DNA of 45,662 nt from an uncultured Bacillota bacterium (GTDB lineage Bacteria; Bacillota; Dehalobacteriia; UBA4068): NCBI GenBank assembly GCA_934271085.1, contig CAKQQU010000005.1, forward strand, positions 1 to 45,662, given 5' to 3'. Of this stretch, positions 1 through 7,750 are shown one piece after another. Numbering within the stretch: the first letter of the stretch is position 1; each line of letters opens with the position of its first letter. The notes below the pieces were generated by a model. The model saw only the letters and a program-made list of their open reading frames with translations, searched no databases and was not told the origin of the DNA. A program made the translations under genes and the position numbers.

Positions 1-679
1 TATTGCTGCCGATCTTCTGCAGCGCAGGAATACCTCGCAGCAACACTTGTAAGTTTTGATCCAGAACCACCTGCAGCAGAATTATCATCAGCAGGTCCGG
101 CAGGGAATAGATGATATCAACGATGCGCATCATGATAAGATCCACCTTGCCGCCCAGATATCCGGAGATCGAGCCGTAAAGCAGACCTATGATCAGAACT
201 ATCAGGCTGGCGAAAAGGCCAACTACCAGCGAAACCCGGGTGCCGTAGATAACGCGGATAAAATAGTCGCGGGCAAGTCCGTCTGTGCCGAAAATATGGG
301 GGAACAGTTTTTCGCCCGTTCTGTCCATATATTCCTGTTCTGTCTCTGAGTAGGTGAAGGGAGCCAGGTTTTTGGCGCCGTTATCACGAACGCCGTCCAC
401 TGTGATCATTTCTTCATAGCCGTAAGGCACAATAGAGGGAGCCAGGATAATAACCAGAATGATGAGTATAAGTACGATCAGGCTGGCCATTGCCATTTTG
501 TTTTTGGATAATTTGCGCATACCGTCTTTAAAGAAAGTGGTGGATTTGCGCATGATATCCACCTGGGCCTTTTCTTCGGTAGAGGCCAGGGTGAATTTGG
601 AAAGATCTACCTGCGAACTGAGCAGGTTTCTTTTAAAAGGCTTTTTGGATAACAGGTTCTTTTCGTTTATATCTCGCAT
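1..679 (-). CDS. oppC: Oligopeptide ABC transporter permease OppC (3' end cut by window)
   Basis: This is an inner-membrane permease of a binding-protein-dependent peptide importer (OppBCDF/Dpp type). The 226 visible residues show the OppC layout: a polar N-terminal segment of about 45 residues, a first membrane helix near residues 47-66, a periplasmic-side segment containing the HIFGTDGLARD element typical of OppC, then membrane helices of the BPD_transp_1 domain. The start ATG is at 679, just upstream of the oppB stop on the same strand, with a GGGAGG ribosome binding site (AGGGAGGATCAAC before ATG). It follows oppB by 15 bases, so the two are co-transcribed. The C-terminal EAA-loop half and any oppD/oppF genes lie outside the window. 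The family call is firm; the substrate (peptide or nickel) cannot be told. Confidence 0.93.
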   Translation of the reverse strand, partial: MRDINEKNLLSKKPFKRNLLSSQVDLSKFTLASTEEKAQVDIMRKSTTFFKDGMRKLSKNKMAMASLIVLILIILVIILAPSIVPYGYEEMITVDGVRDNGAKNLAPFTYSETEQEYMDRTGEKLFPHIFGTDGLARDYFIRVIYGTRVSLVVGLFASLIVLIIGLLYGSISGYLGGKVDLIMMRIVDIIYSLPDLLMIILLQVVLDQNLQVLLRGIPALQKIGSN

Positions 680-694
680 GTTGATCCTCCCTTT

Positions 695-1606
695 TTAGTC
701 CAGTTTGATTCGAGGATCAACCAGCTTGTAGATAAGATCGCAAATAAGCATGACCACAACCATCAGTACAGCCAGGAATATGGTGGTTGCCATAATAACC
801 GGATAGTCGCGGTTGGTGATACCCGTAACGAATTTGGAGCCCAGGCCGCCGATGGTGAATACTGTTTCCACTACCAGGGAGCCGGTGATGATATAGGCTG
901 TCATGGGGCCAACATAGGTAATGACCGGGATCAATGCATTACGCAGGGCATGTTTAAAGATGATCTTGAATTCGGAGACGCCTTTGCTGCGTGCGGTACG
1001 GATATAATCCTGATTAAGTGTATCCAGCATGGATGTTTTGGTAAGACGGGTTATGTAGCTCATTGGATAAAGCGCCAGAGCGATTACCGGCAACACATAG
1101 CTGGTGGTCGTGGTGCTCCATACCGGGAACCAGTTAAGCTTCAGACAGAACACCAGTAATAGCAGCGTTGCCAGAACAAAACTGGGTACAGCTACAAACA
1201 GAGTGGTAAAAAAGATGATGACCCTGTCCGGCCATCGGTTACGCATGATGGCGGCGATAGCGCCGAAAATCAGTCCGGGAATAAGGGCGACGATCATAGA
1301 AGTAAATCCCAAGCGGGCGGAAATGCCGAAGCTCTCTTTGATTATGGTGGATATCTCCCTGCCGTTTTTCAACGAGATGCCGTAGTCCCCGTGCAGCAGA
1401 TTGCCCATATAAATAATATACTGTTCGTATATTGGCAGATCCAGTTTATAACGGGATTCCAGAATTCTCTGCACAGCCGGGTCGGGTGCTTTTTCGGAAG
1501 CGAAAGGTCCCCCGGGGACGGCATTCATAACAAAGAATGTGACGACACTGATAATAAAAATTGTCAGTATGGCCAAGCCTATTCGCTTAACGATGTACTT
1601 TAACAT
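695..1606 (-). CDS. oppB: Oligopeptide ABC transporter permease OppB
   Basis: This 303-residue permease is the partner of OppC in a peptide ABC importer. It begins with the family-typical N-terminal helix (residues 1-30, ending in NAVPGGPF), followed by a soluble loop with the LDLPIYEQY element, and then about five helices of the BPD_transp_1 domain. The EAA-like cytoplasmic loop around DYIRTARSKGVSEFKI (about residues 195-212) contacts the ATPases. Length is normal for OppB/DppB. The start ATG at 1606 follows AGGAGACGCCT. It is the first gene of the operon and has a strong sigma-A promoter at 1650-1678. No binding-protein gene lies upstream, so that gene is either downstream of the window or elsewhere. 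Confidence 0.95.
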   Translation of the reverse strand: MLKYIVKRIGLAILTIFIISVVTFFVMNAVPGGPFASEKAPDPAVQRILESRYKLDLPIYEQYIIYMGNLLHGDYGISLKNGREISTIIKESFGISARLGFTSMIVALIPGLIFGAIAAIMRNRWPDRVIIFFTTLFVAVPSFVLATLLLLVFCLKLNWFPVWSTTTTSYVLPVIALALYPMSYITRLTKTSMLDTLNQDYIRTARSKGVSEFKIIFKHALRNALIPVITYVGPMTAYIITGSLVVETVFTIGGLGSKFVTGITNRDYPVIMATTIFLAVLMVVVMLICDLIYKLVDPRIKLD

Positions 1607-1649
1607 AGGCGTCTCCTTACTGTTTTATGATGTTAAACAATCGAAGCTT

Positions 1650-1678
1650 ATTATAGCCCATTGAAAAATTTTTGTCAA
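1650..1678 (-). promoter_or_regulatory. Sigma-A promoter of the opp operon
   Basis: On the minus strand TTGACA (1678-1673) and TATAAT (1655-1650) are separated by exactly 17 bases, a perfect consensus pair. It lies in the 105-base gap between gpsA and oppB, so opp is transcribed independently of the gpsA operon. No clear terminator is visible between gpsA and this promoter. Confidence 0.85.
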
Positions 1679-1711
1679 TTTGTCTCTTTTAGTCGTTTTG
1701 TAAAGGCCTAT

Positions 1712-2695
1712 TCATTCAGATTTTGTTTTCTCCCGTGTTAGCAGGGAGATCATGGCTTCCTGGGGCGTGATGTTTTCGTAAAGGATTTTATGTATCTGTT
1801 CTGTTATCGGCATTTCAATACCGTATTTCTGCGCTAATTTATAGGTGGCCTCTGTGGCGTATACACCTTCTACCACCATATTTGTTTCTGTCAGCACCTG
1901 TTTCCAGGGTTTGCCCTGGCCTATCTGTTTGCCTGCCCGATAGTTGCGGCTGTGTATGGAGGTGCAGGTTACGATGAGATCGCCCATGCCTGTGAGCCCT
2001 GAAAAGGTGCGGGGCTGCGCCCCCATGGCTACCCCCAGCCGCTTCATTTCCGCCAGCCCTCTGGTCATGATGGCTGCCCGGGAATTATCTCCCAAGCCCA
2101 GCCCATCGATTATGCCGGAGCCAAGGGCAATGATATTTTTGACCGCGCCGCCTACTTCTGCGCCGATCTGGTCTTCATTGGGGTATACCCTGAAATACTG
2201 GTTCATAAATATATCCTGTACCTGATGGAGCAGCTGTGGATTATCTCCGGAGATAGCAATGGCAGTGGGCAGCTTACGCGCTACCTCTTCGGCATGGCTG
2301 GGGCCGGAAAGAGTCATGACCGGCCTTCCGGGAAAAGCTTCCTTTATTATTTCCGACAAACGCTGCTGGGTATCGGGATGAAAACCTTTTGCCACGTTTA
2401 CCAGCAGCGCGTCTTTTTTTATGAAAGGAGCTGCTGTTGATGTGACCTTTTTCACCGCGCCGGACGGTACGGCAAATACTATCAAATCGGAGCCGGAGCC
2501 TATGCTGTAATCAGTGGTGATTTCCATGTCTTCGGGGATACTGATCCCCGGCAGAAGCGGGTTTTCGCCAAGCTGGATTATTTCATTGACCTGCTCGCTC
2601 AGCCAGCCCCACATATTTACTTTATGCCCGTTGTCATGAAGCAGGCAGGCCAATGCCGTACCCCAGCTGCCGGAACCGTAAATAGTTATCTGCAT
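1712..2695 (-). CDS. gpsA: NAD(P)-dependent glycerol-3-phosphate dehydrogenase
   Basis: This enzyme reduces dihydroxyacetone phosphate to sn-glycerol-3-phosphate, the backbone for phospholipid synthesis. The 327 residues carry the N-terminal dinucleotide-binding GSGSWG motif (residues 7-12), the VNVAKG segment with Lys103, the GPSHAEEV motif near residue 131, and the catalytic Lys186 within VGGAVKNIIALG, followed by the all-helical C-terminal domain. Length is normal. It is the last gene of the operon DUF512-der-plsY-gpsA. PlsY just upstream uses its product glycerol-3-phosphate as acyl acceptor, so the two genes form a metabolic pair. Confidence 0.97.
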   Translation of the reverse strand: MQITIYGSGSWGTALACLLHDNGHKVNMWGWLSEQVNEIIQLGENPLLPGISIPEDMEITTDYSIGSGSDLIVFAVPSGAVKKVTSTAAPFIKKDALLVNVAKGFHPDTQQRLSEIIKEAFPGRPVMTLSGPSHAEEVARKLPTAIAISGDNPQLLHQVQDIFMNQYFRVYPNEDQIGAEVGGAVKNIIALGSGIIDGLGLGDNSRAAIMTRGLAEMKRLGVAMGAQPRTFSGLTGMGDLIVTCTSIHSRNYRAGKQIGQGKPWKQVLTETNMVVEGVYATEATYKLAQKYGIEMPITEQIHKILYENITPQEAMISLLTREKTKSE

Positions 2696-2725
2696 GATAT
2701 TTCTCCTTCTTTACTTATTTTTTGC

Positions 2726-3325
2726 CTAATTGTTTTTTCTGCGAAAGCTTTTCCCTTCGGTGCCGTTTTTGATATTACGGAAATTGTTTTTATGTTTCAG
2801 GCAGATAATGCCTGCAAAGATAGCAAAAGTAAGGGCGCATGTCCAAGATTTGGTCATAAAAGATATCAGAATGAACAGCAAAACTGCCGCGCTGCAGGAG
2901 CCTATGGATACATAACCTGTTATTACTGATATTATCAGCCAGAAAATGATAGATATAAGACTGGCTACGGGGCAGATGACCAGGCCTACGCTGAAACCGG
3001 TAGCCACCCCTTTGCCACCCTTGAATCCCAGCCAGATGGGGAACAGGTGTCCCAGAAAAGCTGCCATGCCCGCAGCCAGGGCTGCTTCGCGGCAGACTGC
3101 CATACCCAGAATAGTGGGGATAGCCCCTTTGGCTACATCCATGCAGAATACCAGTATTCCTGTGGTGTGGCCGGCTACTCTAATGGTATTGGTGCTTCCC
3201 ACATTACCCGAGCCATAGCGGCGTATATCGATACCCCTTTTAAGCTTTACCAGAATATAGGCAGATGGCACTGATCCCAGCAGGTAGCCGCCTATAATAA
3301 GGATGATCCAGGTAAGCCATTCCAT
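2726..3325 (-). CDS. plsY: Glycerol-3-phosphate acyltransferase PlsY
   Basis: This is an integral membrane acyltransferase that moves the acyl group of acyl-phosphate onto glycerol-3-phosphate to give lysophosphatidate, the first committed step of phospholipid synthesis. The 199-residue protein has an N-terminal helix followed by GSVPSAYI, the signature GSGNVGSTNTIRVAG (about residues 39-53), and GHLFPIWLGFKGGKGVATG (about 92-110), all hallmarks of the family, with about five hydrophobic segments. The charged tail after residue 175 is longer than in many homologues. It lies 30 bases upstream of gpsA and 15 bases downstream of der. Confidence 0.97.
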   Translation of the reverse strand: MEWLTWIILIIGGYLLGSVPSAYILVKLKRGIDIRRYGSGNVGSTNTIRVAGHTTGILVFCMDVAKGAIPTILGMAVCREAALAAGMAAFLGHLFPIWLGFKGGKGVATGFSVGLVICPVASLISIIFWLIISVITGYVSIGSCSAAVLLFILISFMTKSWTCALTFAIFAGIICLKHKNNFRNIKNGTEGKSFRRKNN

Positions 3326-3340
3326 ATGTTTGCCTCCGTG

Positions 3341-4681
3341 CTATTCGTTTTTTTCTTTGTCCCGCTGCCGCCATATAAGGGAAATGGGAGTTCCCGCAAA
3401 ACCAAATGCCTCGCGGATCTTGTTTTCCAGGTAGCGTGCATAGGAAAAATGCATGATCTCAGGATCGTTAAGGAATATAACTATTTTGGGAGGGCAGACT
3501 CCTACCTGGGTGCCGTAAAGCACTTTCAGGCGGCGGCCCTTGTCCGTTGGCGGCGGATTAAGGGCTACGGCTTCCCTCAGCACTTCGTTAAGCTGGGCTG
3601 TGGTAAGGCGGCGGCTGTGCTGCTCCGCAATAAAATCTACCAGGGGCAGGATTTTATCGCAGCGCTGGCCTGTCTTAGCGGAAACGAAAAGAGTAAGGGC
3701 ATAAGAAGCAAAACCCAGTTCTTCTTTAATATCGTCCTCAAATTTCTTCATGGTGTTGGTCTCTTTTTCCGGAAGATCCCATTTGTTCACCACGATCAGC
3801 AGGCCCTTGCCAGCCTCATGGGCATAGCCTGCTATTTTTTTATCCATTTCGATGATCCCGGCGGCAGCGTCTATGACCAGTACCGCCACATCCGCTCTGT
3901 CCAATGCATTAAGAGCGCGGCTGACGCTGTAATGCTCGGCCGGCTCGTTGATGCGGCCTTTGCGCCGCATACCTGCTGTATCTATTATCACATATTCCCG
4001 TCCGTCTTTTTTAAGAACAGTATCTATAGCGTCCCTGGTGGTGCCGGGAATATTGGAGACTATCACCCTTTCCTGGCCCAGCAGCCGGTTGACCAGAGAG
4101 CTTTTGCCAACGTTGGGCCTGCCTATCAGAGCCAGGCTGACCCGGTCGCCTTCATCTTCATGATGGGCCACATCGTCAAAATGAGCCACTACGGCATCCA
4201 GCAGATCTCCGATATTCAGGGCATGGCTGGCGGAAACTGGTATGGGCTCACCCAGCGCCAGAGAATAAAAATCGTATACAGGCAGCAGTTTTTCCGGATC
4301 GCTGAAATTATCCACTTTATTTACTGCCACAACTATCGGTTTGCCGCTGCGCCGCAGCAGATCCGCCACATCCTCGTCATCAGCAGTAACGCCGTCGGTA
4401 TAATCGGTTACCAGGATTATCACCGAAGCTTCCTCAATTGCCAGTTGGGCCTGCTCCTTTACTTTGCCGTAAATCAGGCCGTTTTCCGTATTGAATTTGA
4501 TTCCTCCGGTATCTATCAGGGTGAATTCCCGATCCAGCCATTCTGCATCACGATACAGCCTGTCCCGGGTTATGCCGGGAGTATCCTCCACAATAGCGTG
4601 ACGGGCGCCGATTATTCTGTTAAACAGGGTGGATTTGCCCACATTTTCTCTGCCGACTATAGCTACTATTGGTTTGCTCAT
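3341..4681 (-). CDS. der: Ribosome-assembly GTPase Der (EngA)
   Basis: Der is a double-GTPase factor for 50S subunit assembly. The 446 residues hold two G domains and a C-terminal KH-like domain. The first P-loop is GRENVGKS at residues 10-17; the second is GRPNVGKS near residue 187. Each domain has its own DTPG/DTAG switch (DTGG in the first, DTAGMRRKG in the second) and an NKVD or NKWD specificity motif. Length and domain order are standard. The gene lies 24 bases downstream of the DUF512 gene and 15 bases upstream of plsY, as in many Clostridia. Confidence 0.98.
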   Translation of the reverse strand: MSKPIVAIVGRENVGKSTLFNRIIGARHAIVEDTPGITRDRLYRDAEWLDREFTLIDTGGIKFNTENGLIYGKVKEQAQLAIEEASVIILVTDYTDGVTADDEDVADLLRRSGKPIVVAVNKVDNFSDPEKLLPVYDFYSLALGEPIPVSASHALNIGDLLDAVVAHFDDVAHHEDEGDRVSLALIGRPNVGKSSLVNRLLGQERVIVSNIPGTTRDAIDTVLKKDGREYVIIDTAGMRRKGRINEPAEHYSVSRALNALDRADVAVLVIDAAAGIIEMDKKIAGYAHEAGKGLLIVVNKWDLPEKETNTMKKFEDDIKEELGFASYALTLFVSAKTGQRCDKILPLVDFIAEQHSRRLTTAQLNEVLREAVALNPPPTDKGRRLKVLYGTQVGVCPPKIVIFLNDPEIMHFSYARYLENKIREAFGFAGTPISLIWRQRDKEKNE

Positions 4682-4705
4682 ATCAAACTCCTTTATGGTG
4701 GGATC

Positions 4706-6016
4706 TTATTTGAAAATGGCGTCTATCATCGCCTGGGGACTGCAATCTGCCACGGTTATCGGCATCTGCAGCTTTTGGGATACCTCGGCCAGAGTAAGAT
4801 CGTCCAGAAAGATATCTTCATCAAATTTCAACATATTGGCCGGCAGCAGCAGCCGGTCATAACTGCCCGGAGTAAGTGCATTAAGAAGACAACTGCCTGT
4901 AAGCAGTCCGGTGGCAGTTACGGTAGGGCCGTAAAAACTGTTTTTGACAGCCAGCAGCTCTATATCGCCGCCGCAGCGAAGGTTAAGATCCCGGATGCAG
5001 GGAGCCAGAGCCGCCCGGCCATTGACCCCGGTAATGATCGCCAGCTTTTCTTTGGGCGGGGCAGCCGGTATATTATCTTTGCAAAGCTGGTATTCCTGGC
5101 GGAAAAGCGCTGCCATCCCGATACCGTTTTCCAGTTGAGGGAAATCTTCATATACCTCGGCGTCAGGAAACGGCCTTTCGGCCTTGACGTAAAGCTCGTC
5201 CGCAGGGAATACAAAGCTGCTGCCGAATATGCTGCGGCATTGCCGCTGTTTATCTTCTATCATATCCAGCACACTGCCTGCTTCCGATGGTGTAAAAAGC
5301 CGCATGGCCGGATTCTTTTGAAACTTGGTCAGTCCTACCGGTACCACTGCTGCAGATATCACACCGCCGCAGGTGTAATCCCGGGGATAGAGGCTGCTCA
5401 GCACATCCATGGTTTCCTGCAGTTTAGCTCCGTCATTAAAGCCGGGGCAGAGAACTATCTGTGTGTGAAGCAGGCAGCCCATATCTATCAGACGCTGCAA
5501 TACAGGGACTATGGCTGCTGATTTTTTGATTCCCAGCATTTCCTGGCGAAGTTGGGGATCTACTGTATGTACGGAAACATAGAGCGGCGAAAGATGCAGC
5601 TGCCCGATGCGTTGATAATCTTCTTCTTTAAGATTGGTACAGGTGATGAAATTACCTTCCAGAAAACTCATCCGGTAATCATCATCTTTGGCATGCAGTG
5701 AGGGGCGGGGATTTGGCTGCAGTTGCTCTTCAAAGCAGAAGATGCAGCGGTTGTGGCAGCGCCGTATCCCATTGAAGACGCTGGCGGTGAAGGATATGCC
5801 CAGGGGCTCGTCATAATCCTTTTCTACCTGGTATATCCAGATCTCGCCGTCCGGTTTTTCTATGGTCAGCTCCAGCTCCTCGCCGGCTTCCCAAAAATTA
5901 AAATCTATCAGATCTTTTACAGGATCGCCGTTAATGGCCTGCAGGATATCTCCTGGTTTTATACCAAGTTCTTCTGCTATGCTGCCGGCCATTACCAGAC
6001 TGATTTGTCCGCTCAT
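4706..6016 (-). CDS. DUF512 family radical-SAM-like protein with N-terminal PDZ domain
   Basis: This 436-residue protein belongs to the conserved DUF512 / TIGR03279 family that neighbours der in many Firmicutes and Cyanobacteria. Residues 1-65 form a PDZ-like domain (GIKPGDILQAING). A radical-SAM cluster motif CxxxCxxC follows, with Cys87, Cys91 and Cys94 (CHNRCIFC). The C-terminal half is the DUF512 domain. The cysteine motif implies a 4Fe-4S cluster and S-adenosylmethionine chemistry; the substrate is unknown. It is the first gene of the operon with der, plsY and gpsA, starting at the ATG at 6016 behind GGAGGTAAA. The link to der suggests, without proving, a role in ribosome or membrane biogenesis. 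Confidence 0.9.
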   Translation of the reverse strand: MSGQISLVMAGSIAEELGIKPGDILQAINGDPVKDLIDFNFWEAGEELELTIEKPDGEIWIYQVEKDYDEPLGISFTASVFNGIRRCHNRCIFCFEEQLQPNPRPSLHAKDDDYRMSFLEGNFITCTNLKEEDYQRIGQLHLSPLYVSVHTVDPQLRQEMLGIKKSAAIVPVLQRLIDMGCLLHTQIVLCPGFNDGAKLQETMDVLSSLYPRDYTCGGVISAAVVPVGLTKFQKNPAMRLFTPSEAGSVLDMIEDKQRQCRSIFGSSFVFPADELYVKAERPFPDAEVYEDFPQLENGIGMAALFRQEYQLCKDNIPAAPPKEKLAIITGVNGRAALAPCIRDLNLRCGGDIELLAVKNSFYGPTVTATGLLTGSCLLNALTPGSYDRLLLPANMLKFDEDIFLDDLTLAEVSQKLQMPITVADCSPQAMIDAIFK

Positions 6017-6083
6017 TTTACCTCCGGTTATCCTGGTTGCCTAATGCTTTTATTCCAATACTATATCATTATATTATTATCTT

Positions 6084-6112
6084 ATTATCTACCATTGGGG
6101 CAAATTAGTCAA
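6084..6112 (-). promoter_or_regulatory. Sigma-A promoter of the DUF512-der-plsY-gpsA operon
   Basis: On the minus strand TTGACT (6112-6107) and GATAAT (6089-6084) are spaced by 17 bases. The -35 box contains most of the stop codon of the upstream membrane-protein gene (TAA at 6107-6105), so the two transcription units abut without a spacer or terminator. The region between the -10 box and the start at 6016 is very A+T-rich. Confidence 0.7.
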
Positions 6113-6659
6113 CCGCCTGCCGCCTAAAATGCTTTATTATCCACAGCAGTATCCAGGAAAAACCTGTTATCTGCCCAAAGATATTCAGATCTGCTATGCC
6201 CATGCTGCTTTTTATAATGATAAGTTTCAGCAGGGCATAAATTTCCACGCCTATACCGGCTGCGGTCAGGGACTGACGGTAACCGCCGCTGGCTGCGGCA
6301 ATTATTATTGCCAGAATAGTGGCCAGGGGCAGCCAGGAAGGCAGATATTGCTCCATCTGCCAGATGATGCCCGTATTAAAAAGAAAAAGTAATGCGGCTA
6401 TGAGTATTGCCGGTATCAGCCATGTCCATATAGATATTTTTGGTGAGGCCAATCCCAGCCAGCAGCAGAAAAGCAGCAGAAAAATACCGCCCGGATTGAT
6501 ATATATGCCTGCTATCGGTATATCAATATAAGATAGTATCAAAAGAGCAAGCAGCAGCATAAGGGCGGATGTCTGTTTAAGGGGCCATTTTTGCAGGTTA
6601 TAGGACCGGCTGCAGATAAGAACGGCCAATATGCCAAGAAAAAGAATACCCCAGGGCAT
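6105..6659 (-). CDS. Hypothetical multi-pass membrane protein
   Basis: I do not recognise a named family. The 184 residues are almost entirely hydrophobic, with about six predicted membrane segments (roughly residues 3-17, 32-50, 54-70, 76-96, 107-125 and 129-175) and a short basic tail ending RRQAVD. The start ATG at 6659 has a clear ribosome binding site, GAGGTGATAAA. In size and position near der/gpsA it recalls the YphA-type membrane proteins of bacilli, but this is only a loose analogy. It follows the DUF2726-like gene by 63 bases and probably shares its promoter at 7256-7284. Confidence 0.65.
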   Translation of the reverse strand: MPWGILFLGILAVLICSRSYNLQKWPLKQTSALMLLLALLILSYIDIPIAGIYINPGGIFLLLFCCWLGLASPKISIWTWLIPAILIAALLFLFNTGIIWQMEQYLPSWLPLATILAIIIAAASGGYRQSLTAAGIGVEIYALLKLIIIKSSMGIADLNIFGQITGFSWILLWIIKHFRRQAVD

Positions 6660-6722
6660 TTTATCACCTCGGGGTTAATCTGGTCTGAAAAGGGCTTTTT
6701 TATGCAGCGGCATTGGGCAGGC

Positions 6723-7211
6723 TCAATGATAGCTGCCTGCATGATAAAGATCATTGATTGCGCTGAACATCTGGGGCGTATATTCATAGGCTGATTCAAA
6801 AACCAGCAGGGGCACAGCGGCATTTTTGGCTATCTTTTGCAGTGCTGGCAAAAAATCGGCTGATGGGTCGTTGGCTATATTAAGCTGGGCAATGCATATT
6901 AGCTCCAGATCAGGGCTGCATATGGCAAAATCTACCCAATGGCCGCGAATCTTTTCTTTCATGGATTTTTTCAGGCGGGCATTGTCGGGAACATATACTA
7001 TTTTTTCCAGAGCTACCTGGGGGCAGATGATCAGCTGCCGGTCAATATAACGGCGCAGGGCCTGATAAAAATTGATCTGCTCAGGGGAGAGGGGACGGGG
7101 ATTCTTGATATATGGCCAGATATTGACCTGATCCAGCGGATCCGGCCCTTTGCGCTTAAGGCTAAGATAAATGCTAAGCCCTACTATCAACAGCATAAAA
7201 AGATATTGCAT
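6723..7211 (-). CDS. DUF2726-like protein with N-terminal membrane anchor
   Basis: The 162-residue protein starts with one hydrophobic segment (residues 1-14) followed by a basic stretch, suggesting a membrane anchor. It then shows a soluble domain with the pattern LSPEQINFYQALR, VALEKIVYVPDN, HWVDFAICSPDLELICIAQLN. That arrangement (an xFYxAL helix, a VDFxxC strand and a later I/E strand) resembles DUF2726, a small domain related to the restriction-endonuclease-like fold. Catalytic acidic residues are only partly recognisable, so activity is uncertain. The ATG at 7211 follows AGGAGTAAAAT. It diverges from the blaI/M56 pair, and its promoter lies next to the BlaI operators. Confidence 0.6.
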   Translation of the reverse strand: MQYLFMLLIVGLSIYLSLKRKGPDPLDQVNIWPYIKNPRPLSPEQINFYQALRRYIDRQLIICPQVALEKIVYVPDNARLKKSMKEKIRGHWVDFAICSPDLELICIAQLNIANDPSADFLPALQKIAKNAAVPLLVFESAYEYTPQMFSAINDLYHAGSYH

Positions 7212-7255
7212 ATTTTACTCCTGATTTATGTTATTGGGGGTCTGATAATATTAAG

Positions 7256-7284
7256 ATGATACATTTTTTGCTTTCTTATGTCAA
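7256..7284 (-). promoter_or_regulatory. Sigma-A promoter for the two divergent small genes
   Basis: On the minus strand TTGACA (7284-7279) and TATCAT (7261-7256) have a 17-base spacer. The -35 box is only eight bases from the -35 box of the divergent blaI promoter. Confidence 0.7.
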
Positions 7285-7291
7285 ATTCCTC

Positions 7292-7320
7292 TTGACAGAT
7301 TTATTATACAGTTGTATATT
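7292..7320 (+). promoter_or_regulatory. Sigma-A promoter of the blaI-M56 operon
   Basis: TTGACA (7292-7297) and TATATT (7315-7320) are separated by 17 bases. The first BlaI-type palindrome covers the 3' half of the spacer and the -10 box; the second lies just past the expected start point. Bound repressor would therefore block polymerase, as in blaI/mecI autoregulation. Confidence 0.85.
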
Positions 7321-7343
7321 GAAATTGACTATACGGCTGTATA
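7305..7343. promoter_or_regulatory. Two BlaI/MecI-type operators
   Basis: Operator 1 (7305-7318) is a perfect 14-base dyad: TATACA, GT, TGTATA. Operator 2 (7330-7343) is TATACG, GC, TGTATA, with one mismatch. Both share TATAC-N4-GTATA, which contains the TACA/TGTA half-sites known for BlaI and MecI. Their centres are 25 bases apart, roughly two and a half helical turns. Assignment to the adjacent BlaI-like regulator is an inference from position and half-site sequence. Confidence 0.8.
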
Positions 7344-7366
7344 ATAATGGATAATGAGGTGTGATA

Positions 7367-7750
7367 ATGGAAATAAAGCGTTTACCTGATGGAGAACTGG
7401 CTGTTATGCAGGCGATCTGGCTGCAGCATAAACCGGCGTCTGCCTCGGTGATCCGGGAGCAGCTGCAGGGCAGGGTAAACTGGCCCTTATCTTCCCTGAT
7501 AACGGTGCTTAACCGGCTGTGTCAAAAGGGATTTTTGCTTTGCCGCAAGGAGGACGGCCACAATACTTATGAAGCGATAATAGGTGAGGAGGTTTACCGT
7601 CAGGCAGAGAGCCGTGATTTTCTGGCACGGCTGTATGATAATTCCCTGACTGCCCTGGTCAGTTCTCTTTATGATGCCAGATCTCTGAAACAGGAGGATA
7701 TCGCACAGCTGCAAAGCTTTCTGGATTCCCTGAAAGGAGGCGGCCAATGA
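7367..7750 (+). CDS. BlaI/MecI-family transcriptional repressor
   Basis: This small winged-helix repressor (127 residues from the ATG at 7367) should bind the palindromes in its own promoter as a dimer and be inactivated by the M56 peptidase encoded next. The sequence follows the family: LPDGELAVMQAIW at the start, the recognition-helix region SSLITVLNRLCQKGFL, then the wing with RKEDGHNTYEA, and a C-terminal dimerisation helix with FLDSLKGG. A GTG six bases upstream (7361) is in frame, but the ATG has the better-spaced GAGGTG ribosome binding site. The stop overlaps the next ATG (ATGA at 7747-7750), so translation is coupled. Confidence 0.92.
   Translation: MEIKRLPDGELAVMQAIWLQHKPASASVIREQLQGRVNWPLSSLITVLNRLCQKGFLLCRKEDGHNTYEAIIGEEVYRQAESRDFLARLYDNSLTALVSSLYDARSLKQEDIAQLQSFLDSLKGGGQ

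Noticed and set aside
3326..5521. A 731-codon open frame on the plus strand
   Set aside because: It is antisense to der and the DUF512 gene, whose motifs are unmistakable. Its product is low-quality sequence without domains, and it has no ribosome binding site.
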